Shown: positions 1 through 7,843 of the stretch, in pieces | Layout: every line of letters begins with the position of its first letter | Numbering within the stretch: position 1 is the stretch's first letter | Assembly: GCA_038323835.1 (NCBI GenBank) | Contig: JBBQHI010000044.1 | Location: 1 to 32,876 of the forward strand | DNA: 32,876 nt | Reading direction: 5' to 3' | DNA from: JACVRW01 sp038323835 | GTDB lineage: Bacteria; Actinomycetota; Thermoleophilia; Solirubrobacterales; Thermoleophilaceae | Notes under the pieces: model-generated | Databases searched by the model: none | Told to the model about the DNA's origin: nothing | What the model saw: only the letters and a program-made list of their open reading frames with translations | Made by a program: the position numbers and the translations under genes

Positions 1-75
1 GGCCACCGCCCCGGCTGCGCTCCTCCCTCGGTGGTCCGGTGCTCGCCGGGCCACCGCCCCGGCTGCGCTCCTCCC
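1..75. repeat. Hairpin repeat, diverged tandem pair at left edge
   Basis: Two copies of the window's dispersed hairpin repeat lie in tandem. The first (1-27) is cut by the window edge and the second spans about 38-75. The second has flanks GGTGCTC and TGCGCTCCTCC like the other copies, but its stem is GCCGGG (45-50) pairing with CCCGGC (58-63) around a 7-nt loop instead of the GCCCGATC stem. It ends a few bases from the stop of the minus-strand glutamine amidotransferase, so it sits at a gene 3' end like the other copies. Confidence 0.7.
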
Positions 76-78
76 GGC

Positions 79-900
79 TCACTCGGTGGCCGCCGCAGCG
101 GCCGTCCGGGCGGCCCGCTCCGCCGCCATCGCCCCGCGTTCCTCGCCGCGCAGGTGGGCCCCGCCGTCGAGGCGCTGAACGTCGGCCCTCGCCACCACGT
201 CGTCGCCCACGAGACGCTCGGCGTGCGGCTCCACCGGGTCGTCCGGGTCAAGCACGAGCAGTACGTCCTGCGACACGGCGTGCCAGGGCTCGGGGTCCAG
301 GCACTCGGACGCGATCAGCAGCCTTCCGGGCTCCGCACGCCAATGCAGCTCGAAGATGCCGAGCTTGTAGGCGAACAGCCGCTCACCGTCCGAGAAGAGG
401 AAGTTGAGCCCGGAGAAGGCGGAGCGCTCCACGGTCGCGGTCACCGCCCGCCGGAACGACTCGACCGGAGCCCCGGGGTCGTAGTCGCGGATCAGGAAGT
501 TGAAGAAGTGCTCGGAGTCCGTGTCCCCGACCGGAGGCGCCACGCCCGGCTCGAGCAGGCGCGGGTAGCTCATGATCGTGCCGTTGTGGCAGTAGGAGTA
601 GTTGCCCAGCGTGAACGGGTGCGTGTTCGCCAGCGACAGTCCGCCCATGGTGGCGCGGCGCACGTGCACGTTGAATATCCGGCCGCGCGTGCTGGTGGCG
701 GCCATGAACTCGGCGTCCGTGTGCGCCGCCTTGGGAAACCGGACCAGCCGCGGCGATGCCCCGTCCGTGCGCTCGTAGGCGGCCATGCCCCAGCCGGAGT
801 CGTGGTCCTCCGACTGCCTGATCATCGGATTCTCGGCCTCGAGCAGCTCGTGCCGGATGGAGACAGGTTCGGCGGAGACGCAGCCGAAGACGCGGCACAT
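79..900 (-). CDS. class II glutamine amidotransferase
   Basis: The 273-aa protein begins MCRVFG. Cys2 becomes the N-terminal nucleophile of the Ntn-hydrolase glutaminase fold once Met is removed, which fixes the ATG at 900. NVHVRRAT and the later HNGTI segment match the conserved GAT type-II pattern (YafJ/EgtC-like). There is no synthase domain, so this is a free-standing glutaminase or amidohydrolase domain whose partner or substrate is not shown. The last ~50 residues are Ala/Arg-rich and look poorly constrained. A TAGGAT box 8 nt before the ATG suggests a leaderless mRNA. It is divergent from the PTP-like gene. Confidence 0.88.
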   Translation of the reverse strand: MCRVFGCVSAEPVSIRHELLEAENPMIRQSEDHDSGWGMAAYERTDGASPRLVRFPKAAHTDAEFMAATSTRGRIFNVHVRRATMGGLSLANTHPFTLGNYSYCHNGTIMSYPRLLEPGVAPPVGDTDSEHFFNFLIRDYDPGAPVESFRRAVTATVERSAFSGLNFLFSDGERLFAYKLGIFELHWRAEPGRLLIASECLDPEPWHAVSQDVLLVLDPDDPVEPHAERLVGDDVVARADVQRLDGGAHLRGEERGAMAAERAARTAAAAATE

Positions 901-908
901 GCGCGCAG

Positions 909-914
909 ATCCTA
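909..914 (-). promoter_or_regulatory. putative -10 box of the amidotransferase gene
   Basis: TAGGAT on the minus strand is separated from the ATG at 900 by 8 nt. No Shine-Dalgarno sequence precedes the ATG, so transcription would start at or next to the start codon. Confidence 0.45.
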
Positions 915-969
915 CCGGGGGGCGAACCTTTGCCACCGCGCACTTCCCCTGGAAACGAGGGGAGGAACT

Positions 970-1440
970 TTGGAGGAGCCGAAGCGCATCTGGTGGGCGC
1001 GCCCGCGCAAGCTGTGCGCGCTGGAGCGTCCGGGGGGAGGGGGGCGGACTCACCGCCCGGACCGTCGCGAGGCGGAGACCGAGTACCTGAAGGCGAGTGG
1101 GGTGCGGCTGATCGTGTCGGTGATGCGCACCCGCCACAACCTCTCGGCCTACGACACGGCTGGCGTCGAATGGCATCACGCGCCGGTCTCTACGCCGGCC
1201 GACGCTCCGGCGGTCCTGGAGGAGCTGCTGCCGCTGTTGAGGCGAGAGCTGCGCCGGCGCGGGGCGGTGGCCGTGCACGGGGATCTCCGCACCGGCTTCC
1301 CTGCGGCGCTGTGTGCGGCGCACCTCCACGAGGCGCGGGGCACCGACCCTGCGGAGGCGCTGCGGAAGGCGGCCTCGTTCGGTCTCGGCGCGGGGCCGGA
1401 GGCGTGCGCCCTCCTAGGCGTGGACCCGGGGGCGCTCTGA
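970..1440 (+). CDS. PTP-like fold protein lacking the catalytic Cys
   Basis: A TTG start at 970 is chosen because GGAGGA (961-966) lies just before it and homology-like sequence begins there (RIWWARPRKLCALERPGGGG). The 156-aa product has the layout of small dual-specificity phosphatases: an entry segment, a VRLIVSVMR strand, then VHGDLRTG near residues 102-109 where HCxxGxxR would be. The nucleophilic Cys is replaced by Gly and the loop is shortened, so catalysis by the PTP mechanism is unlikely. It may be a binding protein or pseudophosphatase. It is divergent from the glutamine amidotransferase and converges on the HAD gene with a 7-nt gap. Confidence 0.6.
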   Translation: MEEPKRIWWARPRKLCALERPGGGGRTHRPDRREAETEYLKASGVRLIVSVMRTRHNLSAYDTAGVEWHHAPVSTPADAPAVLEELLPLLRRELRRRGAVAVHGDLRTGFPAALCAAHLHEARGTDPAEALRKAASFGLGAGPEACALLGVDPGAL

Positions 1441-1447
1441 GGCCGCC

Positions 1448-2242
1448 TCAGCGCAGGAGGAGGGCGCTCAGCGACTCTGAGACCGCCACCGGCGGCGGCT
1501 CCACGCCGTCCAGGTCCGCCTCCGTCATGCCGCCCGTCATCACCAGCGCCGAGTCCAGGCCGGCGGCCGCGGCGGCCGCCAGATCGGAGTCCACCCGGTC
1601 GCCCACCACGAGCGTCGTTCCCTCGCCGAGCCGGTCCAGCGCAGTGAGCAGCAGCTGGGGCTGCGGCTTGCCCACGATCTCGGCCTTGCGCTCGCTGGCC
1701 GTCTCCACGGCGGCCAGGATGGCGCCGGTCCCGGGCCACATGCCGTCGGGCTGGGGGTAGGTGGGATCGCGGCCGCTGGCCAGGAAGTCCGCACCGCGCC
1801 GGACCGCCAGCGCGGCGCTGCGGAGATCGTCGTACACGAAGTCCTCCGTGCCGGCCACGATCACCACCTCGGCACGCGAGGCCAGGTCGGTGCCGTTGAG
1901 CACGCGGAGGCCGGCGTCCGACACATGGCGGCGCATGGCCGGGGTGCCCACCACGAACGCTGTGCGCCCGGACCGCGTGTCGGCCAGAAGGTGCTGCATC
2001 GCGCCGCCGACGGTGACCACGTCGCGCAGGGAGGCCTGCACCCCGATGCGCCAGAGGCGGGTCACGTAATCTTCGGTCGGACCGCGCGGGTCGTTGGTGG
2101 CGAAGGCCACGCGCCGGTCCCCCGCACGCAGGGCCGCGATGGCCTCCGGAGCGCCGGGCGTGGCCTCGTCGCCCACCCACACACAGCCGTCGAGATCGAG
2201 GATGAACTGCTCGTAGCGAGCCGCGAGGGGGCTTAACGGCAC
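1448..2242 (-). CDS. HAD-superfamily (NagD-like, class IIA) phosphatase
   Basis: A 264-aa protein with all HAD motifs. Motif I is FILDLDGCV (D16 nucleophile, D18 acid/base), motif II is FATND, motif III Lys lies in GKPQPQL, and motif IV is VVGDRVDSD. The cap type and length fit the NagD/phosphoglycolate and 4-nitrophenylphosphatase group. The substrate cannot be read from sequence, but a small sugar or nucleoside phosphate is likely. The GTG start at 2242 lies 6 nt after a TAGGCT box, so the mRNA is probably leaderless. It is divergent from the cyclophilin lipoprotein. Confidence 0.88.
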   Translation of the reverse strand: MPLSPLAARYEQFILDLDGCVWVGDEATPGAPEAIAALRAGDRRVAFATNDPRGPTEDYVTRLWRIGVQASLRDVVTVGGAMQHLLADTRSGRTAFVVGTPAMRRHVSDAGLRVLNGTDLASRAEVVIVAGTEDFVYDDLRSAALAVRRGADFLASGRDPTYPQPDGMWPGTGAILAAVETASERKAEIVGKPQPQLLLTALDRLGEGTTLVVGDRVDSDLAAAAAAGLDSALVMTGGMTEADLDGVEPPPVAVSESLSALLLR

Positions 2243-2247
2243 CTCGC

Positions 2248-2254
2248 TAGCCTA
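2248..2254. promoter_or_regulatory. overlapping divergent -10 boxes
   Basis: TAGCCT (2248-2253, plus) and TAGGCT (2254-2249, minus) overlap almost completely. They lie 8 nt before the ATG at 2262 and 6 nt before the GTG at 2242. One 7-bp core could therefore melt for both directions and give two leaderless transcripts. Confidence 0.5.
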
Positions 2255-2261
2255 CGGCCCG

Positions 2262-2948
2262 ATGCCCCGCTCGCTTGTCATGGCGCTCTGTGCCGTCGCC
2301 CTCGGGGCCTCCGCATGCGGCGACGACAACGGCGGCGGCGACTCATCGGCGAACGCGGCCAAGACCACCTCCACAACGACCTCGGGCGGGTGCGCCAAGG
2401 TCAAGGCGCCGGCTCCCCGCGCGGCCGGCGGGGCCCACAAGCCCACGAAGGGCCTCGCCAAGCGTCGCCGCTACACCGTGGTGCTCGACACGAGTTGCGG
2501 GACGATCGACATCCGGCTGGACCCGCGCGCCTCACCCAACGCCGCCGCCTCGTTCGCGTCTCTGGCCCGCACGGGATTCTTCGACAACACTCAGTTCCAC
2601 CGCATCGTGCCCGGATTCGTGATCCAGGGGGGCGATCCCACCGCCAGCGGCACCGGCGGTCCGGGGTACTCGACCGTGGACAAGCCGGCCGCGGGCACCA
2701 CCTACACCCGGGGCACGGTGGCCATGGCCAAGGGCGGCACCGAGCCGGCGGGCACGGCGGGGAGCCAGTTCTACATCGTCACCGCGCCGGACGCGGGCCT
2801 GCCGCCCGACTATGCGGTGATCGGCAAGGTGGAGAGCGGTCAGGATGTGGTGCAGCAGATCGGCAAGCTCGGGGACCCGGCCAGCGGCGAGGCGGGCACG
2901 CCGGTGAGGCCAGTGGTGATCAAGGAGGCGACCGTCAGTGAGCGTTGA
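2262..2948 (+). CDS. cyclophilin-type peptidyl-prolyl isomerase lipoprotein
   Basis: The 228-aa protein starts with a short hydrophobic signal and a lipobox (ALGASAC, Cys19), so it should be a membrane-anchored exported lipoprotein. A Ser/Thr/Gly linker follows, then a cyclophilin domain from about residue 70 with FFDNTQFHRIVPGFVIQGGDP and the GSQFYI core. It would isomerise Xaa-Pro bonds in proteins outside the membrane. ATG 2262 is kept because it follows a -10-like TAGCCT by 8 nt; ATG 2280 is an alternative giving a very short signal. Its end overlaps the thioredoxin gene by 11 nt, giving an envelope/redox folding pair. Confidence 0.9.
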   Translation: MPRSLVMALCAVALGASACGDDNGGGDSSANAAKTTSTTTSGGCAKVKAPAPRAAGGAHKPTKGLAKRRRYTVVLDTSCGTIDIRLDPRASPNAAASFASLARTGFFDNTQFHRIVPGFVIQGGDPTASGTGGPGYSTVDKPAAGTTYTRGTVAMAKGGTEPAGTAGSQFYIVTAPDAGLPPDYAVIGKVESGQDVVQQIGKLGDPASGEAGTPVRPVVIKEATVSER

Positions 2949-3684
2949 GGCCCCCATCTACGACGTCGACGAGGCGAGCTTCGAGCAGCGGGTGATCGAG
3001 AGGTCCAAGGAGATCCCCGTGGTGGTGGACTTCTGGGCCGAGTGGTGCGGGCCCTGCCGGCAGCTCACCCCGGCGCTCGAGCGCGCCGCTCAGGCACGGG
3101 CGGGGAAGGTCGAGCTGGCGAAGGTGGACACCGACGCCAACCAGCGTCTCTCGGCCACGTTCCGGATCCAGGGCATTCCCGCGGTAAAGGCCTTCCGCGA
3201 CGGCCGCGTGGCCGCCGAGTTCACCGGCGCACTGCCGCCCGCGGAGGTGGAGCGCTTCTTCGACGCGCTCGTTCCCTCCGAGGCAGACGAGCTGGCCGTG
3301 GGGGGCGACGAGGAGTCGCTCCGCCGGGCGCTCGAGATCGACCCCCGCCACCAGGTGGCCCGTCGAGAGCTCGCCCGTCTCCTGATCCTGCGCGGTGACA
3401 CCGAGGAGGCGCTGGATCTGCTGCAGGATGTGACCGGCGACTTCATCGCCGACGGCCTCGTCGCCCGGGGCCGGCTGGTCGGCGACGGGGAGCTGAGCCC
3501 GGCCTTCGAGGCCTGGGACAGCGGCGACCACCAGGGCGCCCTGGACCGGCTCCTGGCCGCGCTCGGCGACCTCGAGCGCCGTGACGACGTCCGGCGTGTG
3601 ATGGTGGCCATCTTCACCGAGCTGGGCCCCGATCACCAGCTGTCGCGGGACTACCGCCGCAAGCTCGCTACGGCGCTGAACTGA
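2938..3684 (+). CDS. CnoX/YbbN-type thioredoxin-TPR protein
   Basis: The GTG start at 2938 has an AAGGAGG site 9 nt upstream. The 248-aa product has an N-terminal thioredoxin domain with WCGPC (Cys37-Cys40) and cis-Pro in IQGIPAVKAF. A helical TPR-like C-terminal half follows (RRALEIDPRHQVARRELARLL and later repeats). This is the layout of YbbN/CnoX, a chaperone-redoxin of the cytoplasm. Unlike E. coli CnoX it keeps the complete CGPC active site, so it may be redox-active. It overlaps the end of the cyclophilin gene, suggesting cotranscription and translational coupling. Confidence 0.88.
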   Translation: MSVEAPIYDVDEASFEQRVIERSKEIPVVVDFWAEWCGPCRQLTPALERAAQARAGKVELAKVDTDANQRLSATFRIQGIPAVKAFRDGRVAAEFTGALPPAEVERFFDALVPSEADELAVGGDEESLRRALEIDPRHQVARRELARLLILRGDTEEALDLLQDVTGDFIADGLVARGRLVGDGELSPAFEAWDSGDHQGALDRLLAALGDLERRDDVRRVMVAIFTELGPDHQLSRDYRRKLATALN

Positions 3685-3698
3685 GCTAAGACGCGGCC

Positions 3699-4304
3699 CT
3701 AGCCCGCGGCTCGCGCGGCGCGGGCCTTGTCCTGGCGTCTTCGCCCGAGCAGAACCAGGACGGCCAGGACGATCAGCACCAGCAGGACGCCGAAGAACAC
3801 GGCGCTGGCGCTGCCGATCCCGCCCAGCGGGAGCGCGATCAGCTTCACGATCCCGAAGCCGAGAAGGACCAGGAGGATCACGAACGCGAGCAGCAGCAGG
3901 ATGCCGCGTACTCGCGGGATGATGCCGGCGCTGGAGGGCGGGGCGATCAGGCCCATCAGCCGGAGCAGGAAGAGCTGGCGCGAGGAGGGGGCCTCCTGCC
4001 CGAGCTTCTCCATCGCCGCCTTGAGGTCGTCCGGGCGGCGCTCGGCGAGCGCCAGCGAGGCCTTCATCATCTGGCGGAGGGCGGGGCGCTCCTGGGGGTG
4101 GCAGCCGGCCAGGGCCTCGTTGAAGTAGCCACGGGCGGCCTTGGCGTCGTAGCGCTCGGCGGCCCGCGCGCCCAGGATGGCCTTGGCCGCAACCCGGTGC
4201 TTGGACTCGCTCATGAGCTGCTCGTCGGTGCGCGACTCGAGCTGGGGGATGGCCCCCAGCGCGCCCACCGTCGTCTGCATCCGGACCTGCTTCTGCTTGG
4301 CCAC
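3699..4304 (-). CDS. membrane protein with helical N-terminal domain, unknown function
   Basis: 201 aa from a GTG start at 4304. The first ~115 residues are soluble and alpha-helical with a TPR-like feel (AARGYFNEALAGCHPQERPALRQ). Two strong transmembrane helices follow (GILLLLAFVILLVLLGFGIV and SAVFFGVLLVLIVLAVLVLL) and the tail is basic (GRRRQDKARAARAAG). I do not recognise a family. It is convergent with the thioredoxin gene (14-nt gap). No clear SD; a CAAACT sequence 6 nt upstream may be a weak -10. Confidence 0.7.
   Translation of the reverse strand: MAKQKQVRMQTTVGALGAIPQLESRTDEQLMSESKHRVAAKAILGARAAERYDAKAARGYFNEALAGCHPQERPALRQMMKASLALAERRPDDLKAAMEKLGQEAPSSRQLFLLRLMGLIAPPSSAGIIPRVRGILLLLAFVILLVLLGFGIVKLIALPLGGIGSASAVFFGVLLVLIVLAVLVLLGRRRQDKARAARAAG
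3702..3725. terminator. possible bidirectional terminator hairpin
   Basis: GCCCGCG (3702-3708) pairs perfectly with CGCGGGC (3719-3725) around a 10-nt loop, between the convergent thioredoxin and membrane-protein genes. It lies inside the last codons of the minus-strand gene and has no U-tract, so the role is uncertain. Confidence 0.3.
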
Positions 4305-4333
4305 CCGATCAGTTTGTCAGACGGGCAAGCGAC

Positions 4334-4648
4334 TCAGGACTCGTCGGGTCCGTCGGGCGTCCCCTCCTGGTCGGCCTCGCCGTACTCCGCCGTGGCGGCG
4401 TCCGACTCCTTCTCGGGCGGGAAGCCGGCGCGCGTCGGGCTGGGACCGCCGTCGCCGTGTTCGGCCTGCTCGATGAGCTCCTCCTCGGCCAGCTCGAAGC
4501 CCTCGGACTCGCCGCCTCCGCCCTCGCTCACCGGCCGTGCGGCCGGATCCTCGTCCTCCGGAGCGCGGCCGCCGATGGACCCGGCCTCCGCCGCGGCCTC
4601 CTCGGCCTCGCGCTCCACTTCCACGTCCGCTGGGTCTCGTTCGCTCAT
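4334..4648 (-). CDS. small acidic hypothetical protein
   Basis: About 104 aa from ATG 4648 (MSERDPADVEV). It is very acidic and low-complexity (Glu, Gly, Pro, Asp, Ala), has no membrane segment, and is probably disordered. One less repetitive stretch, GFELAEEELIEQAEHGD, may be a short linear motif; it seems familiar from actinobacterial hypothetical proteins, but I cannot name a family. It lies 29 nt from the neighbouring membrane-protein gene on the same strand. Confidence 0.5.
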   Translation of the reverse strand: MSERDPADVEVEREAEEAAAEAGSIGGRAPEDEDPAARPVSEGGGGESEGFELAEEELIEQAEHGDGGPSPTRAGFPPEKESDAATAEYGEADQEGTPDGPDES

Positions 4649-4700
4649 GCGTTTCTCATAGCCCGTTTTCAGATTGGCGAAACCGGGGTACGCCATACCC

Positions 4701-4943
4701 ATGACCATCGGAATCATCATCGCCGTGTGCGTGATCCTCCTGGTGCTGGGCTTCCTGGTGCCGCGTCTCTCCGCCGGGCCACAGCGCGGCGTGGACAGAA
4801 CGCTGGGAGTGGGGCAGAGGGTCGGTGGAAAGGCCCCCGGGCCAATTGGCCGCCTGTTCTCGAAGTCCTTCGGAACCTCGCGCAAGGCCACGAACAAGAG
4901 CGCGTCCACGGGCCGGAAGGCTCGCGGCAAGCTCCCGCTCTAG
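4701..4943 (+). CDS. small single-span membrane protein, DUF6411-like
   Basis: 80 aa from ATG 4701. One N-terminal transmembrane helix (TIGIIIAVCVILLVLGFLVP) is followed by a basic, Ser/Gly/Lys-rich cytoplasmic tail. The pattern PRLSAGPQRGVDRTLG and GPIGRLFSK resembles the small DUF6411 proteins of Thermoleophilia; this match is from memory. An in-frame TTG at 4674 would add nine residues that do not look like membrane protein sequence, so I prefer the ATG. It is divergent from the acidic protein and followed by hairpin repeats. Confidence 0.65.
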   Translation: MTIGIIIAVCVILLVLGFLVPRLSAGPQRGVDRTLGVGQRVGGKAPGPIGRLFSKSFGTSRKATNKSASTGRKARGKLPL

Positions 4944-4958
4944 GGAGGACATGGCTGC

Positions 4959-5022
4959 GGTGCTCGCCCGATGACATGAGGCTGCGGTGCTCGCCCGATC
5001 ACCGATCGGGCTGCGCTCCTCC
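4959..5022. repeat. Hairpin repeat: partial plus full unit
   Basis: A partial unit (GGTGCTCGCCCGAT, 4959-4972, then GACATGAG) precedes a full unit (4986-5022). The full unit has a perfect stem GCCCGATC (4993-5000) / GATCGGGC (5004-5011) with an ACC loop. Its flanks GGTGCTC and GCGCTCC extend the stem with two mismatches and one bulge. It lies between convergent genes whose stops are at 4943 and 5032. Confidence 0.85.
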
Positions 5023-5031
5023 GCAGGCGCT

Positions 5032-5646
5032 CTAGGAGTCTTCGCCCGCCACCGGCGCGGGCTGCTGCTGCCGCTCGACGGTGGGGGTGAGGGGCGCTGT
5101 GTCCGACTCACCGGGCGGGCGCGCGTCTGAGGTGGGCGGGAGCGCAGCCGCCACGGCCTCGGGCGCCTTCAGCCGCTCGGCCGCCTCATCGGCGGTGGCC
5201 AGCACCTCGTCGGCCATCCGGCGGACCTCGTCGATCAGCTGGTTGCGCTCTTCCCAGAGGCGGCGGATCTCGACCGCCAATTGCTCCGCGTACTTGTCGG
5301 CCTCGGCCTTCGCGAGCTCCGCCTCGCGCTCGGCCCGCTGGAGACGACCCTCCGCCTGGGCCCGAGAGCGGGCCGACAGCTCGTCGGCAGTCTCGTGCGC
5401 CTGCTGGAGAATGCCGGCGGTCTGCTCGCCGACCTCGTCCAGCGCGCGCTGCACCACCTTCTCGCGAAGCTGCCTCCCCTCGAGCTCGTCCACCAGCTCG
5501 GTGAGCTCGGCCACGTACTCGTCCACCGCGTGGCGGTCGTACCCGCGCATCGTGAGGGGGAAGTCCGCGTCGCGTGCCCGCTCCGAGGCGAGGGTGCGAG
5601 TCGTGTGCTGGTCCGTGTTCCCGTTTCCGGCTGTGGCTCCGGTCAT
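5032..5646 (-). CDS. DivIVA-domain coiled-coil protein
   Basis: 204 aa from ATG 5646. After a short variable N-terminus comes the DivIVA signature (DFPLTMRGYDRHAVDEYVAEL), followed by a long charged coiled coil (to about residue 160) and a Pro-rich tail. Family members bind curved membrane or lipid at poles and septa and organise growth or division; this one is probably cytoplasmic and oligomeric. CATACT lies 7 nt before the ATG, consistent with a leaderless mRNA. Upstream in-frame codons (MRFGEPSAPPG) lie beyond that promoter and were not used. Confidence 0.85.
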   Translation of the reverse strand: MTGATAGNGNTDQHTTRTLASERARDADFPLTMRGYDRHAVDEYVAELTELVDELEGRQLREKVVQRALDEVGEQTAGILQQAHETADELSARSRAQAEGRLQRAEREAELAKAEADKYAEQLAVEIRRLWEERNQLIDEVRRMADEVLATADEAAERLKAPEAVAAALPPTSDARPPGESDTAPLTPTVERQQQPAPVAGEDS

Positions 5647-5653
5647 GCCACTG

Positions 5654-5659
5654 AGTATG
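5654..5659 (-). promoter_or_regulatory. putative -10 box of the DivIVA-like gene
   Basis: CATACT on the minus strand is 7 nt from the ATG at 5646, with no SD between. It supports the shorter start. Confidence 0.4.
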
Positions 5660-5726
5660 CCCGGTGGTGCCGATGGCTCACCAAAGCGCAACGATGCCTG
5701 CGCGGCGTGGAAGGATTCCGGGCGCG

Positions 5727-6107
5727 ATGGGCATCAGGCGAGCAATCCCCAACCTGCTGTCGCGGGACCTGAGCGCGTCACGCGCCTTCTACGAGGGCTT
5801 CCTGGGATTTCGCGTGGCCATGGACCAGGACGGGTTCCTGATGTTCGCCTCCCGCGAGAACCCCGCGGTGCAGGTCACGGTGGCCTCTCCGGAGGGCGGC
5901 CTCGACCGCGGCGTCGCGCAGGCGCGGGTGTCGATCGACGTGGATGACGTGGATGCGGTTCACGCCGAGGCGGTGAGGCGAGGCCTCGAGATCGTCTATC
6001 CGCTGACCGACGAGCCCTGGGGGATTCGCCGCTTCTTCGTGAAGGACCCCTCCGGCGCCGTGATCAACGTGGCGAGCCACATCGATCAGGGCCGGGGACG
6101 GTCCTAG
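5727..6107 (+). CDS. VOC (glyoxalase/bleomycin-resistance) family protein
   Basis: 126 aa from ATG 5727 (MGIRRAIPNLLSRDLSASRAFYEGFLGFRV). It is a single VOC module pair: an N-terminal AFYEGFLGF segment and a C-terminal FVKDPSGAVINVASH, the usual last strand with an acidic neighbour. Family members are metal-dependent lyases or dioxygenases, or drug-binding proteins; the substrate cannot be assigned. An AAGGA sequence lies 11 nt upstream. Another in-frame ATG (5694) would add residues unlike the fold. It converges on the MFS gene with a 7-nt gap. Confidence 0.8.
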   Translation: MGIRRAIPNLLSRDLSASRAFYEGFLGFRVAMDQDGFLMFASRENPAVQVTVASPEGGLDRGVAQARVSIDVDDVDAVHAEAVRRGLEIVYPLTDEPWGIRRFFVKDPSGAVINVASHIDQGRGRS

Positions 6108-6114
6108 CGGCCGG

Positions 6115-7584
6115 CTACGCGGCCTCGGAGTAGGCGGGCTGCTCCTCGCCTCGGGCCCGTGCGGCGCCGGAGGCGCGCGCCTCGGCGCGCTCGGTGGGCT
6201 CGAGCACGGTGACCGCAATGAAGATGGCCAGCGTGACCAGCGCCGCGCCGATCAGGAAGGCGAGGTGGTACCCGCTGGTGAGCGCGGAGGCCTTGGACTC
6301 GCCGCCGTCCAGGAGGTTGCTGGTGCGGGTGGAGGACACGGTGGCGAGCAGCGCGAGCCCCAGTGCGCCGCCCACCTGGGCCGTGGTGTTGATGAGCCCG
6401 GAGGCGAGGCCGGCGTCCTCCCGGGTGGCGCCGGACATGGCCAGCGTCATCAGTGCCGGGAAACAGCTGCCGACGCCGATGCCCAGCAGCAGCGTGACGG
6501 GCAGGATGTGCTTCAGGTAGTTGCCGTCCACGGGCGCCAGCGCGAACAGGGCGAGGCCCACTGCGATCAGCCCCAGTCCCGGGGGCATCAGGTTGCGGGC
6601 GCCGAAGCGCATGATCAGCGGCTCTGAGAGGCGCAGGGACATGAAGCCCATCACCACGGTGAAGGGCAGGAAGGCCAGCCCGATCTGGAGCGCATCGTAG
6701 CCGAGCACCCGCTGCAGGTAGAGCGATCCGAGGAAGAACATCCCGAACATCCCGGCCACCGTGAGTGCCTGGAGCGCGTTGGCCCCCGCGACGTTCCGCG
6801 AGCGGAAGATGCGGAGCGGAATGAGGGGGTTGGCGGCGCGGCTCTCGCGGAACAGGAAGGCCACCAGCAGCGCGACCGAGAGAGCCCCGAGCCCCAGCGC
6901 CTCGCCGGAGCCCCAGCCCTTCTCGGCCGCGGGACCGACAATCGTGTACACCGAGAGCATCAGGGAGCTCGTGATCAGCGCGGCGCCGGGGATGTCCGCG
7001 CCCTCGCTGAGGCCGATGCCCTCGTCGCGCTCGAGCAGCCGGGCGGCAAGGAAGCCGGTGACGATGCCGATCGGGATGTTGATGAAGAAGATCCAGTGCC
7101 AGCTGATGGACTGGGTGAGGACGCCGCCCACCAGCAGGCCGACCGAGCCCCCGGCGGAGGCCACGAACCCGTAGACGCCGATCGCCTTCGCCTGGTCGCG
7201 CGGCTCCGGGAACATCGTCACGATCATGCCCAGGATGACCGCCGAGGTCATCGCGCCGGCCACGCCCTGCACGAATCGCGCGCCCACGAGCATTCCCTGG
7301 CTCTGGGAGACGCCGCAGAGCAGCGAGGCGAAGACGAAGAGCGTCAGGCCGGCCATGAAGATGGTCTTGCGCCCGATCAGGTCTCCGAAGCGCCCGGCCA
7401 GCAGCAGCAGGCCGCCGAACGAGATCAGATAGGCGTTCACCACCCAGGCGAGGTTCGACTGGGAGAAGCCGAGGTCGTCCTGGATGGACGGCAGCGCGAC
7501 GTTCACCACCGTCACGTCCAGCACGATCATCAACATCCCGGCACAGAGCACGTACAGGGCGATCCAGCGGTTTCGGTCAGTCAT
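6115..7584 (-). CDS. MFS exporter, DHA2 (EmrB/QacA-type) family
   Basis: 489 aa, about 14 transmembrane helices. It begins RNRWIALYVLCAGMLMIVLD with motif D1-like LDVTVVNVALPSI, motif A GRFGDLIGRK, and motif C GFVASAGGSVGLLVGGVL, all typical of 14-TMS proton-driven drug exporters. It probably exports a hydrophobic or cationic toxic compound. Transcription may start from TAGCCT (7627-7632, minus), giving a ~35-nt leader; an imperfect inverted repeat at 7637-7663 overlaps the upstream promoter region and could bind a regulator. No regulator gene is adjacent. Confidence 0.92.
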   Translation of the reverse strand: MTDRNRWIALYVLCAGMLMIVLDVTVVNVALPSIQDDLGFSQSNLAWVVNAYLISFGGLLLLAGRFGDLIGRKTIFMAGLTLFVFASLLCGVSQSQGMLVGARFVQGVAGAMTSAVILGMIVTMFPEPRDQAKAIGVYGFVASAGGSVGLLVGGVLTQSISWHWIFFINIPIGIVTGFLAARLLERDEGIGLSEGADIPGAALITSSLMLSVYTIVGPAAEKGWGSGEALGLGALSVALLVAFLFRESRAANPLIPLRIFRSRNVAGANALQALTVAGMFGMFFLGSLYLQRVLGYDALQIGLAFLPFTVVMGFMSLRLSEPLIMRFGARNLMPPGLGLIAVGLALFALAPVDGNYLKHILPVTLLLGIGVGSCFPALMTLAMSGATREDAGLASGLINTTAQVGGALGLALLATVSSTRTSNLLDGGESKASALTSGYHLAFLIGAALVTLAIFIAVTVLEPTERAEARASGAARARGEEQPAYSEAA

Positions 7585-7636
7585 CAGCTCGGTCCCAACT
7601 CTTCGACGACTCGGCTTCGGCGCGGCAGGCTAGCAC

Positions 7637-7663
7637 ATACTTGGAGAAACCAACCACGAGTAT
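7637..7663. promoter_or_regulatory. imperfect inverted repeat upstream of the MFS gene
   Basis: ATACTTG (7637-7643) and CGAGTAT (7657-7663) form an imperfect 7-bp dyad (6/7) with a 13-nt spacer, just upstream of a TAGCCT -10 candidate (7632-7627, minus). Placement fits an operator for the exporter gene. The rest of the 7585-7865 gap has no convincing ORF; GGCGGG and CCCGCC near 7709-7735 can pair. Confidence 0.3.
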
Positions 7664-7843
7664 CTAACTCAGGACTCTTGTTACTCACTGAGCTTGCCGA
7701 ACGGCGCGGCGGGCTTCACCGGGGATTACCCGCCGGCGATGGTGCGGAAAACCGAACCCCAGGTCCCAGGCGGGCCTCGAGGAGGAGGCTGTGGAGGGGG
7801 ATGAGGCGGCGATCGTGGCCACCCCCGTCAAATGCAATGCTCG

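Noticed and set aside
4951..5035. Recurring peptide CSPDxRSGCAPP in several open frames
   Set aside because: It is the translation of the hairpin repeat, found at every copy in otherwise unrelated frames, not a protein motif.
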